64,000 nt of DNA, from positions 2,612,970 through 2,676,969 of the forward strand of contig NC_049985.1 in the NCBI RefSeq assembly GCF_000003815.2. Reading direction: 5' to 3'. The notes under the pieces were generated by a model. That model had not been told where the DNA came from. It worked only from the letters and a program-made list of their open reading frames with translations, and made no database searches. Position numbers and translations under genes: made by a program. Each line of letters opens with the position of its first letter. The first letter of the stretch is position 1. Origin of the DNA: Branchiostoma floridae. Its lineage: Eukaryota > Chordata > Leptocardii > Amphioxiformes > Branchiostomatidae. This document shows positions 44,200 through 56,230 of the stretch, piece by piece.

Positions 44200-44420
44200 T
44201 CCTATTTTACGTTCAGGTCATAGCACAACCGTAGCACGACCGCAGCGAGGTCTCCGTCCCAGTAGAATTAGAATGTGTAAAGAAAAAGGGACCTTGTAAC
44301 GTCGTGCCATATTTCTTTTGTGCGGTTAAAAAAGATGGTCCCATCACGAGACGCGGCGTAACGCTGGGATGAGCGCTGTTAGTCAGGGTAGGAGTCATCA
44401 TTTTCATTACCCTTCAGTGG
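44200..44420. promoter_or_regulatory. Small candidate regulatory block
   Basis: CpG-containing unique sequence (cgtagcacgaccgcagcgag, gagacgcggcgtaacg) between AT-rich flanks. An aaac microsatellite (44156-44176) lies just to the left. No coding signal that I trust. Confidence 0.2.
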
Positions 44421-44939
44421 GGAGGCGGGGAGCGACTCAAAAGCCGGGCTACCTTCTCTAAACGAAGATTGATCTCCAAGCAGATTCGGGCTTGTTTTGG
44501 TGTTGTTGCTTTTACGCTAGTCTGTGTAACGCAAACTCCGCGGGCGGGCTGCCATATGCGAGATTTAATCAGGCTACATTTACGCTTTTCTTGGCATTAC
44601 GCCTTTTTAGGGGTCTCCGAAAAAAAAGTAGTACTGTACCAAAACAATCCCAACTGCCACATCTAGTGATCAAAAGATTAATAAGAGCAAAAACTGGAAA
44701 TGAAACATTTTCCGTGGCAAAGAATAACAATAACGATGATAATGATAATGATAAGTTTTGCTTTTCCTTGATTGGCAAGTAAATTGGAAAAGTGCGTTTT
44801 ATTGCGAATGAACATAACGTTTTCGACGTACTAATATTCCTGGAAAAAAGGTATAACGTTAAATCTATCTAACTGATCTATTCCTAACAATGAACAAAAT
44901 TAGTTATTTTTGAGATGTATCTAGAGGTCTACAGTCATG

Positions 44940-45400
44940 AAAATTACAGAAGTCGGTTATCGTTGAACGGTCAAAAGGGAACGTCTGCGACGCTCCCCAA
45001 TATTGGGTTTTAGAAATGAGGAAAAGTCTGGCGTGAATCTCGTCTGATGACTCTGACCGGAAACGTTACAGAAGGGCGAAACCGTCGCGCGCGCAAATGT
45101 GTGAATTATTGTGACACTCGCGAGGGGTTTAATTAAAGATTCTCGCCAGGCTCGTTCGTTTTGGAGCAACAATTGTGAGCGGATAAAACCCGGCAACACC
45201 CCGAGACGATTGAACTTGGAGGGGCAGAATTAATCAGAGAAGGACGGTGGGAAGAGCAAGTGCGGGCTCTTGGCTGCGATTATGTCTTTTGTCTGCGCGT
45301 ACCGCCCAATATTGGCCGCCGATCGCTCTTTTCAACGTACGTAGCGACTAGAACGATTGAAGCGCATAGTGTGTGCAAGAGGTAGAAATGTCATTCTCAC
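44940..45400. promoter_or_regulatory. Candidate regulatory block 15
   Basis: Unique CpG-rich block with aggggtttaattaaagattc near 45122 (TTAATTAA homeodomain palindrome) and cccaatattggccgccgatc. The last 50 bp recur at 47173. Regulatory role inferred. Confidence 0.35.
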
Positions 45401-47225
45401 TGTGCCTACTGTTTTGTTTAAATCTTTTTAAAATTTCTTTATTGAAAAGTAACAGCATTTACATATATTGTGACATTTACATGTACAGCTTCATGACTAC
45501 ATTATAAAAATTACACTGTTTTCCCATATAAAAACCCACATACACATAATAAGGTTTCACTTAATATCAAAAGGTGGGTTTACACCTGCGTATATTTTCA
45601 AGTGCGCATGATTTCCGCATGAAATTTTGTCAATACGCGGCCGAACGCCCAACATTTGGAATTTTTTTGGAATAAATTAAATTGTACGTCGAGCCCATCT
45701 GGCGTTTGAATTACGACTTCAGCGTTTTCATTTCGCATGAGATGCGTATGATTGCAACTGAAATGCGCAACAAAATTTTCCGTACTGCGAATAGATTCGT
45801 ATGGGGTACGTATGTTGGGCGTTTTCCGGACGCACACAACGTCTACCGACCGCATGCCTGACGCACCTGGTGCTAACTGCATTCCAAACGCATTTCAGGT
45901 GTGTCAGAGGAACAGTTTGTGTTACATATACTTTTGTTTACGAGCATTGCCAATAGAGTATTTTTGTTAGAGGAACCCTTTGTACTACGTATGCCTTTGT
46001 TTACAGGCAGTGCCAGTAGAACATTGACAAGTAAACAGTGAAGAGGTTTTTTTTATTCATTTGCGAAGCAGTGAAGCAGTGACACTGTGCTTTTACAGAA
46101 ATGTGGGCCATCATTTACCTTAAGAAATTATGTGCACTGTTAAGATTGTGTTTGTCTTCACTTTGTCCTTAATGATTTCCCCTATCATCTTAGTATTTCA
46201 ACTACTATAAAAATCACACTCATACACACCACAAAACGTATTCAAGATCTTTATCAAACACGTAAATTAAACAATTATGAAACCTTACGCCCTCTTTCAA
46301 AGTTGTAATATGGCTCTATATTGCACCTTTATATCATGTGGTTCTACACACAAAAAAGTGCCATTATCAGCAAATTAAGTCAAATATCTGTTACACAAAA
46401 TGGCACGTGTGTCACACAAATTGACCCAGTACTTGAGCAGGTCCCTCTACATCTTCCCGTCCCTAGAGGCTCTGTTGGGACCAGTTACATTCATGGTGTC
46501 CTGCAAGTTGTGACCAGCTTTCTATGCCCCCGGTACAAATTCGTCGGTCCTGGCCTGGACCTGCCATCTTGAGATGATTTTTTTTTGTCTGGACTCAGAT
46601 GCACCTTCGTATTTATTCCAACATGATCTGGAGTGTGCGTCGATCACGCTATCAGGACGCGTAGTACGCGCAAAGCGATTGCAGAACGCACGGTACTAAA
46701 TCGTGATCTATGTGTGCATTCGTTATACGGTCGCTCATGGTGCGTTGTGTCTGCGCTGTAAGAACGCTATGTACTCGCAATACCGCGATTTCCGCGTATT
46801 ACTGCGTATAAAGCGCAAACATGTAGCGTCTTCATAGCGCAATCGACCGACGTGGGACCACTGTATTGCGCATCCATAACGTTTTGGGCACCAAACTGCG
46901 TACGAATGATAGTTTTGTGCATGTCCAAAACTATCAGGCGAACTGGGCGTACATTTTCGTTTGCCTGCGTTCGTGAAACTTTCTAAAAACGATTCAGATG
47001 CGATAGAGGTGCGACTTGTGCGTGCGGCCGCGTATTGAAGAAATTAGTCAAAATGTCGAAAAATGTCAAAACGGAACTCATGCGGCATGAAAATATACGC
47101 AGGTGTAAACCCACCTAAAGCACACTGCGTACTATATACTATGACATATTTTTGGCGAGTAGAAATATCGATGCGCATATAGTGTGCAAGATGCAGAAAT
47201 ATCATTCTCACTGTGCCTACGGTGC
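45361..47225. repeat. 50-bp direct repeats bracketing the 1.5-kb element
   Basis: gcgcatagtgtgtgcaagag, agaaatgtcattctcactgt and gcctac at 45363-45410 recur as gcgcatatagtgtgcaagat, agaaatatcattctcactgt and gcctac at 47175-47221. The element at 45572 lies between them but does not abut them. Confidence 0.8.
45572..47116. mobile_element. 1.5-kb terminal-inverted-repeat element
   Basis: The ends aggtgggtttacacctgcgtatattttc and their inverted copy match over 28 bp (left from 45572, right ending at 47116). The three bases aaa adjoin both ends and may be the target duplication. The interior is full of cg-rich words such as gcgtattgc, tatgcgcat and cgcacgg, and holds a 60-bp two-copy tandem repeat (45906-46025). 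No transposase frame was recognised, so it is probably non-autonomous. Confidence 0.75.
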
Positions 47226-47229
47226 CGTG

Positions 47230-47990
47230 GCGAATAGATATCAGTGAAATGATTGTATCTGTTGATGAATGGGGATTCTTGGTAATGTGAATAAGAGGAA
47301 GTAAACTAAGATGAATTCCGGGAATTTCAACAGAAGAATCATTATGAGAGGGGTAGAATTATGCCTCTCCTTGTATGTATTTCAGTTTGAATATCAGGGA
47401 TACGAAACGTGCTAATTTTAAGCATTAATAAATACCCATTTGCAGAAATAAAAAAAGCTTGAAATGGGAATGAAATAACAGGAATTCGGCGGATGAGGAT
47501 TTCCACGATTGTTCTGAGAAAATCGATATTGATCTGAAAATGGACAGTAATTTTGTTTCCGGCACTGTATCGCGTATTGCGCAATGGTCGGTAACTTCTC
47601 TGGCAATATCGATCAGTAGTGCGTCTTTGAAAGATAATCTCCGCCCAGGAATAACGAAAACGGCGCGCCTTTCTAACGATTTGAAGAGTGAAGAATAGAT
47701 CAAACTCCACTCTCAGAACCGATTTGGTGGAATAACAGGGCGCCTCATCACGAATTCTGTTTAATGAGGATTGCTAGAATTACAGAGAGCGGTCGGACTT
47801 CCGCGGTGCACAGCGATATGCGGTTACAGCTTTGTCCGCTACCCTCAGAGTCGGGAAAATAGATAGAGAAGAAAGAACCCAATTTGCTGTTTCCTTTCAA
47901 GAAATGATGAGAAAGGTTTGAAATATAGGTTGGACCGGCCTGCATCTCAATTCCGGGTAAACAAGTTTTCCCTCGTGTAAGACGGTGCGG
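47230..47990. promoter_or_regulatory. Candidate regulatory block 16
   Basis: Unique sequence, several overlapping minus-strand chance frames, CpG moderate. Its right edge grades into the tandem array at 48000. Confidence 0.25.
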
Positions 47991-47999
47991 GTTTTGTCT

Positions 48000-48665
48000 T
48001 TCTTTTGAGCTATTTCTTAATGGCGCATAGCTTGTCCACCCTTTTCTTGAGCCCAAAAAGTCAAGATATTTTAAAAAGGGTGGCTTTTCTGTGTGTCTTA
48101 GAGCCATTTCTCTTAGAGCTATTTCGCTTAGGCTCATAGCTTATCAGCCCTTTTCTTAAGCCCAAAAGAAGACAGGATAAGCCCAATCACTTCCCCGACC
48201 GCCCAAAGGCGCCTTTTCTGTATGTCTTAGAGCTATTTCTTAAAGGCGCATAGCTTGTCCGCCCTTTCCTTGGGCCCAAAAGACAAGATAAACCTATTCC
48301 CTTCCCCCACCGCCCAAATCCCGGGGCGCCTTTTCTGTACGTCTTAGAGCTATTCTTAAAGGCGCATAGCTTGTCCGCCCTTTCCTTGGGCCTTAGACCT
48401 ATTTCTTAAAGTCGCATAGCTTGTCCGCCCTTTTCTTGAGCACAAAAAGACAAGATAAGCCCGCTCCCTTCCCCGAGCGTTGAAATCCCGGGGCGCCTGT
48501 TCTCTCTGTCTTAGAGCTATTTCTTAAAGGCGCATAGCTTGTCTGTATGTCTTATAGCAATTTCTTAAAGGCGCAAAGCCTGTCCGCCCTTTTCTTGAGC
48601 ACAAAAAGACAAGATAAGCCCGATCCTTTCCACGACCGCCCAAATCCCGGGGCGCCATTTCCAGA
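48000..48665. repeat. Seven-copy tandem array, unit about 115 bp
   Basis: The catagcttgtc core (or a variant) occurs at 48026, 48135, 48249, 48365, 48415, 48533 and 48574. Spacings are 109, 114, 116, 50, 118 and 41 bp, so five near-full units and two truncated ones. Each contains cttagagctatttctta, aaaggcgcatagcttgtccg, ccctttncttg and aaaagacaagataa. Chance frames on both strands follow the repeat. Confidence 0.95.
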
Positions 48666-48699
48666 AAACGCCCGTGACCATGAGACGAACTCCGGTTCG

Positions 48700-48930
48700 A
48701 AGTCACCCTCGATTTCTGCGTCTCTCCGATACATTTAATTTGGCATGTAATTATAGCGGGGAAGTGTTGGCATTAATCTCGGGCGGGCTGCGCCGAGCGG
48801 GCTTTCATTTAGCGGCGGGAAGACACACGGCCTGCTCCGCCTGACGCTGTCTCTGGGAGGCGATGGATCATCCGCCGTCTGGTCGGGGACGCGCATTGCA
48901 GAAATTACAGTTGTCACTTCTTTCAGTACT
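48700..48930. promoter_or_regulatory. Candidate regulatory block 17
   Basis: Compact CpG-rich unique block with tttaatttggcatgtaattata (homeodomain-like) and cgggcgggctgcgccgagcg. No credible frame. Confidence 0.3.
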
Positions 48931-49550
48931 AACATTTCTTATTGGTTTAGATAAAGTTTGCATGAAAGGAGTTCTTCTTTACTTTGACCCACCGTTGTGC
49001 AGCTAAAAACTCAGATACACCGGAAATACTGCTTCGTCAGCCTTAAAGTTTCAACGTAAGTCACGGACGATACGCACTCGTGTGACTGATTCCTTAAAGA
49101 TCGTACGAAATAAAAATGGTACATTTTCGCAATAGATGCAAAATTAGATCTGTTTATAAAAGTAATGAGATAGGAATAGAGGACGATCATATGGAGAAAA
49201 GTATATGCTCCACTTATAAAAGTTACAAAACTTATAGACGCATTTAGTTGCTTGAGTAACTTTTGTATTGAGTATGTTCTTCACTACAGACAGTCCAGTG
49301 GCAATGGGCGTGCGCGCACCAGGAAGTCCTTATTGAAGCTTCTTTCAGTACATTGTACTTAGGAAGACAATGTTAGATTTCGATCTTTTTTATATATCCA
49401 CAATTAGCTTAACATTTCAGAGGAAGAAAATGAGACAGTGAGAAAGAGTCTGTCAGCCAAGGAAAAAATGCTGCTAATCTCCAAGCATATGTAGAAATCT
49501 ACAATCATAACGTTTTCCAGGACCTTGAGCTTCAAAATGTTACGACTTTG
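48931..49550. other. Upstream flank, nothing recognised
   Basis: AT-rich sequence without repeats or gene signals. Confidence 0.45.
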
Positions 49551-49830
49551 CCCGTCTACATCAGCTCGGAGATGCTGCCGCTGCAGAAGGTGATGATGTC
49601 CCCCGCACAGATATGAGCAGCGTACGCATGCATCCGGTCGGACACTCACATTCATCACCGGCGGCTTTTGTCAGCTGAAATTGCAAAGCGAGATTTAATT
49701 TTCCCCGTTCGGAAGCGACTGACCCGGACAGCCCATCCACTGGCCCGCCGTGGAACCGCTAATTTCTACTTTCTCATGTCGTCCCATCGATCCCATCATT
49801 TGGAACGCGTGTACAGTCAAATCTATATGG
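49551..49830. promoter_or_regulatory. Candidate regulatory block 18
   Basis: Unique CpG-containing block with gcgagatttaattttccccg and gaaccgctaatttctac, AT-rich sequence on both sides. The minus-strand frame 49404-49658 overlaps by chance. Confidence 0.3.
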
Positions 49831-50019
49831 GCAAATGTGGAAAATGATCACTCCTCCCTCAATGTAAAGTGGCTAGAATACAACGTAAGCTTTGTTTTGG
49901 TTTGACCTCTTTCTTTGGAAGAAGTAGAAGCCCTGAAGAAGTCTCCCACGTTTAAGGTTAATGGATAGGTTTTGCAAAGTTAGCAAAGATCTTAGATGTA
50001 CATGTATATTCATATATAT

Positions 50020-50190
50020 ACAAAGTCAAAGTCTCTCTCTCTTTTCTCTCTCTGTATTTGTACGTGTGTGTGTGTGTTTGTATGTTTCTGTGTATGTTTC
50101 TCTCTGTGTGTATGTTTGGGTATATGTAACGTTATGCGTGTGTACCATTATCTCTGTGAAAGTGTGTGTACGCATGTGTATGAGTTTCTG
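50020..50190. repeat. TC- and TG-rich low-complexity run
   Basis: tctctctctctcttttctct followed by degenerate gtgtgtgtg and gtatgtttc units. Plus-strand frames across it are low-complexity artefacts. Confidence 0.85.
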
Positions 50191-50259
50191 CAGGTAGAGA
50201 CAAAGATTCGTAAAGGTCTCTATTGCAAGTTCTGTTAAATCTTACAAACGACCCTATAA

Positions 50260-50540
50260 GATATATAACGTAACATACACGAACGTAACGAACATCGCTC
50301 TACTCCTCTATAATTACAGCTCGGGAAGAATGGGGAGGGTGATAAAAACAGGCAGGTATTAACCAAGGGATTAGGGGAGAATAATAAACGATGTAATCTT
50401 CCAAATTGAGAAGATATCGGCGAGTGAAAAATGTTTTCTCTGCGCGGACGGCACGAGGGACCGGAACAAAGGCGTCGGTGTGAGTTTGTGGGAGCGGGAG
50501 CCCCTGGGCTATTCACTTCGTTATACGTCTTGTCTACATT
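50260..50540. promoter_or_regulatory. Candidate regulatory block 19
   Basis: Unique sequence with gagaataataaacgatgtaat and ctctataattacagctcggg (homeodomain-like words), plus CpG-rich cgcggacggcacgaggg. No coding domain. Confidence 0.3.
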
Positions 50541-50774
50541 AATTACAGAATATGACCTACATCGGAAGTTTTCCACAAACTATCATTCTTTATGGCATCT
50601 AGAAATAAGCACCTGAAGCTGCTAAGAACCTAAAATCGTAAATGAATCGTTTCTTCAAAGCCAAACTTACTAATCGGTAGAACTCTTTCATAACCTTATA
50701 CCCCGTGTTTAAACAGCTGCACAGTTTAATCAGTCCGTCAGTAGGTCTGGAAGAGACACTTTATATTTCCTTCT

Positions 50775-51190
50775 AGTGGGATTGTGTGAAGTGTCTTGAC
50801 CAGAAGCGAGAGGTCCTGGTTTCAAATCCTGTCATGTGGCTACCTATATTGTGCTCTTCGGAAAGACTTTCCTCACTCCACCCAGGTGTACAAATAGCTA
50901 CCCGACTTCGGTTTAGGGAGGTAAGAGCGATGGAACGCTGGAACTATAGGGCTGGGCTCCGCCTTTCATTACCATGCCATAGACACGGTGAGTAGCAAAC
51001 TATTAGCACCCCACTGCTCCTATAGCCTGGAATCCAGCCGTATTGTGCTTTGGTCGCTCCCCTGAGATACGCTTCCTGCCAATACTGGCAGGAAGCAGAG
51101 CGACCAGAGCACAACACGGCTGGATTCCAGGCTACTGCTCCTACGCCCTCGAAAAAACTAGTATAGGAATATGGGACTATAGGACCCATT
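50775..51190 (+). mobile_element. tRNA-like SINE, interrupted by a MITE
   Basis: Begins with a Pol III B-box-like ggtttcaaatcc at 50818-50829. It continues with attgtgctcttcggaaagac, tttcctcactccacccaggtg and ttagggaggtaag, a body widely seen in marine-animal SINEs. The 3' part resumes after the MITE at 51023-51134 with ctgctcctacgccctc. Ends are approximate. Confidence 0.65.
51023..51134. mobile_element. TAGCCTGG MITE with 9-bp target duplication (inside the SINE)
   Basis: 112 bp with inverted arms of about 35 bp (tagcctggaatccagccgta on the left; cggctggattccaggcta on the right) and a second inner hairpin (cttcctgcca/tggcaggaag). Perfect 9-bp repeats of ctgctccta flank it at 51014-51022 and 51135-51143. 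Same family as 33665-33718 and 61277-61374. Confidence 0.95.
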
Positions 51191-51233
51191 TCTCCTACAC
51201 CCAGCCTAAGAGCTCGAGTCTACTGTTCAAACC

Positions 51234-51305
51234 GCGAGGGGAGCGAGCCGGTAGAAATTACGACCACTACTACTGGCCCAGCGACCCAACCTCTGCTTGG
51301 AGAAT
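51234..51305. mobile_element. Probable truncated TACTCTCC-family insertion
   Basis: The right end aacctctgcttggagaat resembles the end of the MITE at 31427. The 10-mer tgttcaaacc occurs directly on both sides (51224-51233 and 51306-51315). The left end is not recognisable. The word ctccaagcagatgttagact at 51442 may be a further left end of the family. Confidence 0.55.
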
Positions 51306-51809
51306 TGTTCAAACCTCCCCTATCGCCGATTGTTGAAGCGCACGTGGGCAGGGCCGAACGCTGGAGCAACTCAGTTGTTCACCCCAGTCTGGGAACGGTG
51401 CCAATAACACACATACACACGCGTGCAGGGTGACGTCATCTCCAAGCAGATGTTAGACTCTGGCCTACATCTCTATGCCATGTCGATCGTTTTAGTCGAA
51501 ATGCGGCTAGAAAATGGAAACGAAAACTCCGATAATAGATATTATTTGAGAAATACACAGGAGCGAAACCGTTAAGCGTTTTTAATTTTTTTTACATATA
51601 AAGCCTTGGACACCACACAAGACTTGGGGCAAAGCAGTGAAACGACCGAATGAAAGGAAATTGACCATACGCTGACTTCCATTTCGCTATGTGTTTTTGC
51701 ACATGTGTTTTTGTTTTTGTTTTTCGCTATGTGATTTAGTTTTTGCCTTAACCTCATTGCGTACAAAAGGCTAAGTTCAGTTTTCAATTGATTAACTCAA
51801 ACAATCCTA

Positions 51810-52115
51810 CAGTTTCACTATCACCAAGAAGCGAGAAGAAGCCGAACAAATACCAGACAACGATACTCATAATTCGTCATATAATATCACCAACATCTGC
51901 ATAATTATAAACATGTCATTTGTGTGACCTGCACGTAGCTTTAAGTTGGACAAAAATGGTCTACACTCATTTACCAATTCACGTAGTAGAATACGATTCT
52001 TGAGTATTGTAGATTCATTGTATATATTTCATGTATCTTTTGTTGCGACCTGTACTGAACCCAGTGTGTATGTATGTACAATAAAGGTCTTCATTCATTC
52101 ACATTCATTCATTAA
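51810..52115 (+). mobile_element. LINE 3' end, copy 3, with ATTC tail
   Basis: tttcactatcaccaagaagc, gagaagaagccgaac, gcgacctgtactgaaccc, caataaaggtcttcattc and attc units. Same orientation as copies at 17465 and 34735, with extra internal sequence relative to copy 2. Confidence 0.8.
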
Positions 52116-52129
52116 TAAATAATGGCTCA

Positions 52130-52335
52130 AACAAACACGTGGGACGCATCCCTGACTGATGTCGACTGTCGGGAACAAAGATTATTTCCGCGTTCCTTCT
52201 TCCGACAAAATTTCATCCATCAAAAACATAATCAGATCAACGCGAGATTAATAAACCTTCGATTTCCGTGAGGCTCAACCGGCAAAGCTGATTATTACAG
52301 CGAGATGTTCAGCATCCGTCTAAATTATTCTCTAC
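52130..52335. promoter_or_regulatory. Candidate regulatory block 20
   Basis: Short unique block containing gcgagattaataaacc and tccgacaaaatttcatcc. AT-rich neighbours. Inference only. Confidence 0.25.
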
Positions 52336-52378
52336 TGTGGGGATGGAAGGGTCAGGAAATCGAAGAAAGGACAATAAA

Positions 52379-52460
52379 AGGTACGCCAAAAAGCTGTTAC
52401 TCAAGCAACTGCCAACTGGATATGATTTTGAAAACGTCCAGACGTTTGAAACACCATCGA
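52379..52460. mobile_element. Half copy of the 28755 hairpin element
   Basis: gccaaaaagctgttactcaa, caactggatatgattttg and aaaacgtccagacgttt follow the left arm of the element at 28755. The complementary right arm is missing. Confidence 0.7.
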
Positions 52461-52559
52461 TCCAGTGTCTTTCGTCATAAGCGAGATTTTATCAGGCTAT
52501 GCTGACTCGCAGAGCCTAAATGAGCCTAGTATGTTGTGAGTAGAAATACAGACATACAT

Positions 52560-52640
52560 ATACACGCACATGCACACACACACAGACAGACAGACAGACA
52601 GACACATGCGCACACACAGAGACAGACAGGCAGACGTGTA
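52560..52640. repeat. CA and AGAC microsatellite
   Basis: Alternating acac and agac units (52573-52630). Another agac-rich run lies at 63147-63291. Confidence 0.9.
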
Positions 52641-53404
52641 CACCAAAACAGGTACATACCTTGGATGGAGTAAAAATAAAACTTATTATTGTCCTGTTTT
52701 GTTTTGTTCTATTTTAGCAAACCACCCTCCATTCCGATGAAAACCGTCCGTCACAAACAATAAACTACCAAAACACCATATTTTGTAGATGATCGTTCCA
52801 CTGCCGTGACGAAGCAAACAGCATATCAAGAACAAATCGGAATATCTGTTATTTCCCGCTTGCCCGGCCTTCCAATAACGAACAGAAACGGATCATGATG
52901 TATGGGGATCTCGATACGTAGAAATCTTTATTGACGCGACCGTCTGAAAGTACAGCTACTTTCGTAAGGTTTACATGTATAACAACTAAGTACAACTAAA
53001 CAGACATATATGGATATCTTTAGGTATGAACAAGTCAACATATTGGATCTAGCATGTCATTTACACTATTGGTTCTACGGTATAAGGATTCGTGGATATA
53101 TTTGCCTACTTGTACACAGTGAGGGTTATCGCCTCCCAGAATGTATTTAAATTTATCTATCGAACAAAGAGTAGCAAATTCTTTAGAGCAAGCGGAAAGT
53201 AATGTGAACAGCTCTGTGCGTTTGCCATTATATCGTGAACAATCCATAACAAAGTGACGTTCGTCTCATTTGATACTTGTGCGGAGTAACACGGCGTATC
53301 GTGGGGAGTAACCGTTCCGTACCGAACACAAACGATCGGATGTTCTCTCCGCGCACGCACTGGTACAGATCACCCATCAGATAGGATTTCGCATTCTACT
53401 TCTA

Positions 53405-54870
53405 TTTCTCACATTTGATTCGAACTGTGAGAGTGATGAAGAACGTAATAGAGCGAGAAGCGTTTTTGAGGTGCGCCGCGATCATGTCTACGGTTTGTGA
53501 TGACTGTTTGTGGTAGAGGCGTAGCCTCCACCAGGCCTTCATACGGGGGTGTGGGGATCGTGGAATTCGCCAAAAACATCGAGAAACTGCCAAGGGAGTC
53601 AGTCCAATGTTCGTATGTCCCTCCGGATGCGCGGCCGACCAACTCCTCTGGTGGCAAAACTCCCCCGACAATTTTTTTTCTCCCCACAATGGCCAGCGAA
53701 GTCACTCTGGTAGAGGAGGCTAGATTCCCCGTGTCCAAATTGCAATAAAACGTGCAATCGATGGATATATCTATATCGACATCTCTCTCTCTCTCAATGC
53801 ACCAAATAGTTATTCTAAAAATATAGCATTTTGCTTCGGTTCTTTTAGAAAATTTACGCGATTTAGCATAAATAGGTTCGCCTTCACACACATCTAAGAA
53901 GAAATGGTAAAAACTATTGCCCAATCTATGCTTTAATGGCCCTTTAGTACTCTCGGAACGACCACCTGATCATTGACCAACGTTTGATTCGCCCTGTGAG
54001 AATAATCAAGAACGTAAGAAAACGACGAAAGCTTTTGCAAAGCCCCTCAGTTTCTTTTGTACCAACACGTCAAGTGCCCTAGATCATTTTCTTTATCGGC
54101 TTATAACACAGCGGCTCTGGGTACAACACAGATAAATATCACTTCTATTCCTGCCTTTTCATTAGCATTACGAGACGAATCAATTTCAGAAGACAGCAGA
54201 TCATGTACAAAGTGCCCTGAGTAGCACTGATTGTTCCTTTACTAACGTATGGCATAGTGTCTCCTCAGATGGACTCATTACAGACAAATCGTCATGTTTT
54301 TGCTTCTGTCCTAATGTTTGATTCGCATTGCAAGAGTGATGATGAAACTTAATAGAAGACGTTTTTCTTGTGGAAAGTACTGACGCCCCCAACGAACTCG
54401 GAAAGCACCCTCTGTGATTCATTTACAAAGTCATAACACAGCGGCTGCTGAAATGGATTAATCAGAGACAGATATCATTTGTTTGAATTTGTTACTTCTA
54501 TTCCTTACGTTTCATTCGTATTACGAGAGTACTCAAGACTTAGAACGTAAAAGGGAATGGTTTACGCCTTTCCCTTTCATAGGTACCAATGCCCAAAGCA
54601 CGCTTTTTTACCCTTGGCCAATCTTTTACCAACTTACGTAAAACATAGCAGCTCCCGAAATGGGCATTATACAATATATCATAAGGAGATCACTTCGGTT
54701 CTTACTTTTAATTGGCATTGCGAAAGAGATGAAGACAAAAAGCAAAGGAAGTTACGCGCCTTTCCCTACCAACACCCCTGTGCCCTGGGTACCCTTGATC
54801 ATTCCTTTGCCAACTTACAACACTCCGGCTCCTAAAATGGATTTATTAGAGACAAAAGATCAAAGTCGCC
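53405..54870. repeat. Degenerate tandem array, units of 160-197 bp
   Basis: A phrase like tttgattcgcattacgagag, gatgaagaacgtaa occurs at about 53413, 53983, 54157, 54317, 54510 and 54707. Spacings among the last five are 174, 160, 193 and 197. Each unit continues with ccaa...gccct, gatcattncttt, aacttataacacagcggctc and atggattnatnagagaca. A MITE interrupts the first unit. Confidence 0.8.
53522..53722. mobile_element. TAGCCTC-type MITE inside the tandem array
   Basis: Ends tagcctccaccagg and ctggtagaggaggcta. The centre holds ccaactcctctggtgg, shared with the elements at 6303 and 32778. Arms are only partly complementary. No target duplication visible. Confidence 0.6.
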
Positions 54871-54989
54871 CACATCGCGGCGGACCCAGGTGCAGAAATG
54901 CAGGTGCAATGATCCTAAAAAGGTCTTTCTTCATCTTCAGCCCGAAACCCGGAGAGGCATGACCCTCCATTGTGGCCCGCTGTATCCGT

Positions 54990-56230
54990 TTAGATGAAGA
55001 TTTCTGATCTCGGGCAACAGAGGTTTGGTTCTGATCGAATTTCGGGACCGTAATGAGCTTTTAGACAAATCTGTGAGAGGACGAGACCTGAGCGGCAACA
55101 GTTGCGATTGATCCTTTGTCGGAAATGTTTTCCTGAAGTAAGACGCCAAGAAATGGTCTCATTTCAAAAGATCAACATCTTGGTAAACATTTGTTAGTAC
55201 CAAGGACGTCATATAACGCCCTTGTTAGTACTGGCGGTTAGACGTAGCGGTTAGTAGTAGCGGCTTTTTACGGCATTGCAACGGAACATCCGGTTTTGAT
55301 ATCTCGATTTACAAGTTCTTAAGGTACACTTTTCGGAGAATCTTTTCGCTTCTAAGAAAAGTACTCATTTAAAAACAGTTATACTAGTCAAGCCTCCCCT
55401 TCCAAAGCTTGCCTCTGATCGAATTTCGGGACTGTAATGAGCTTTTAGACAAATCTGAGAGAGGACGAGACCTGAGAGGCAACAGTTGCGATTGATCCTT
55501 TTGTCGGAAATGTTTTCCTGAAGTAAGACGCCGAAATATGGTCTCATTTCTTATTCAAGAGATTTTGGTAAACACTTATATAACGTCCTTGTTAGCACTG
55601 GCGGTTAGAAGTAGCGGTTAGTAGTAGCGGTTTTTTACGGCACTGCAACGGAACATCCGGTTTTGATATCTCGAGTTGCAAGTTCTTAAGGTACCCTTTT
55701 CGTAGAATCTTTTCGCCTCTATGTGTAGTATTTATTTGAGAACAGCTTTACAAGCCAAGCCTTCCTTCCCAAAGCCTTTTTTGTACCATACAACAGAGGC
55801 TTGGCTGAGATCGAATTTCGGCACTGTAATGAACTTTTAGACAAATCTGAGGGAGGACGAGACCTGAGCGGCAACAGTTGCGATTGATCTCTTTTGTCGG
55901 AAATGTTTTCCTGAAGTAAGACGCCAAGCGGTGGTCTCATTTCTTATTCAAGAGATTTTGGTAAACACTTATATAACGTCCTTGTTAGTACTGTGCCTTC
56001 GTCCGGAAGATTATGTTTTCGGATGTATTTGATTGGGTGTTTGTTTGTTTGTGGACAGCATAACTTTTTATTGACCTAATGTGGTAAGTGTAGGTGTAGG
56101 AAAAATGATGCGCCTCCTAGCGGCTTTCTACTGCATGCGGCGGAACCTCCGGGTTTGATATCTCGTAAACTTTTCTTAAAATATTTTCGCTTCGAAGAAT
56201 AGTATTTATTTGAAAACAGCTCTCCCAAGT
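54990..56230. repeat. Three-copy tandem repeat, unit 384-392 bp
   Basis: gatcgaatttcggg starts copies at 55033, 55417 and 55809 (gatcgaatttcggc). Shared words include gcttttagacaaatctg, ggcaacagttgcgattgat, gaaatgttttcctgaagtaa, tggtctcatttc, cggttttgatatctcg. The third copy is interrupted near 55997-56110 by unrelated sequence. Confidence 0.95.

Noticed and set aside
49961-50238. Small plus-strand transmembrane-like proteins rich in Val, Cys and Ser
   Set aside because: They are translations of a TC/TG low-complexity run.
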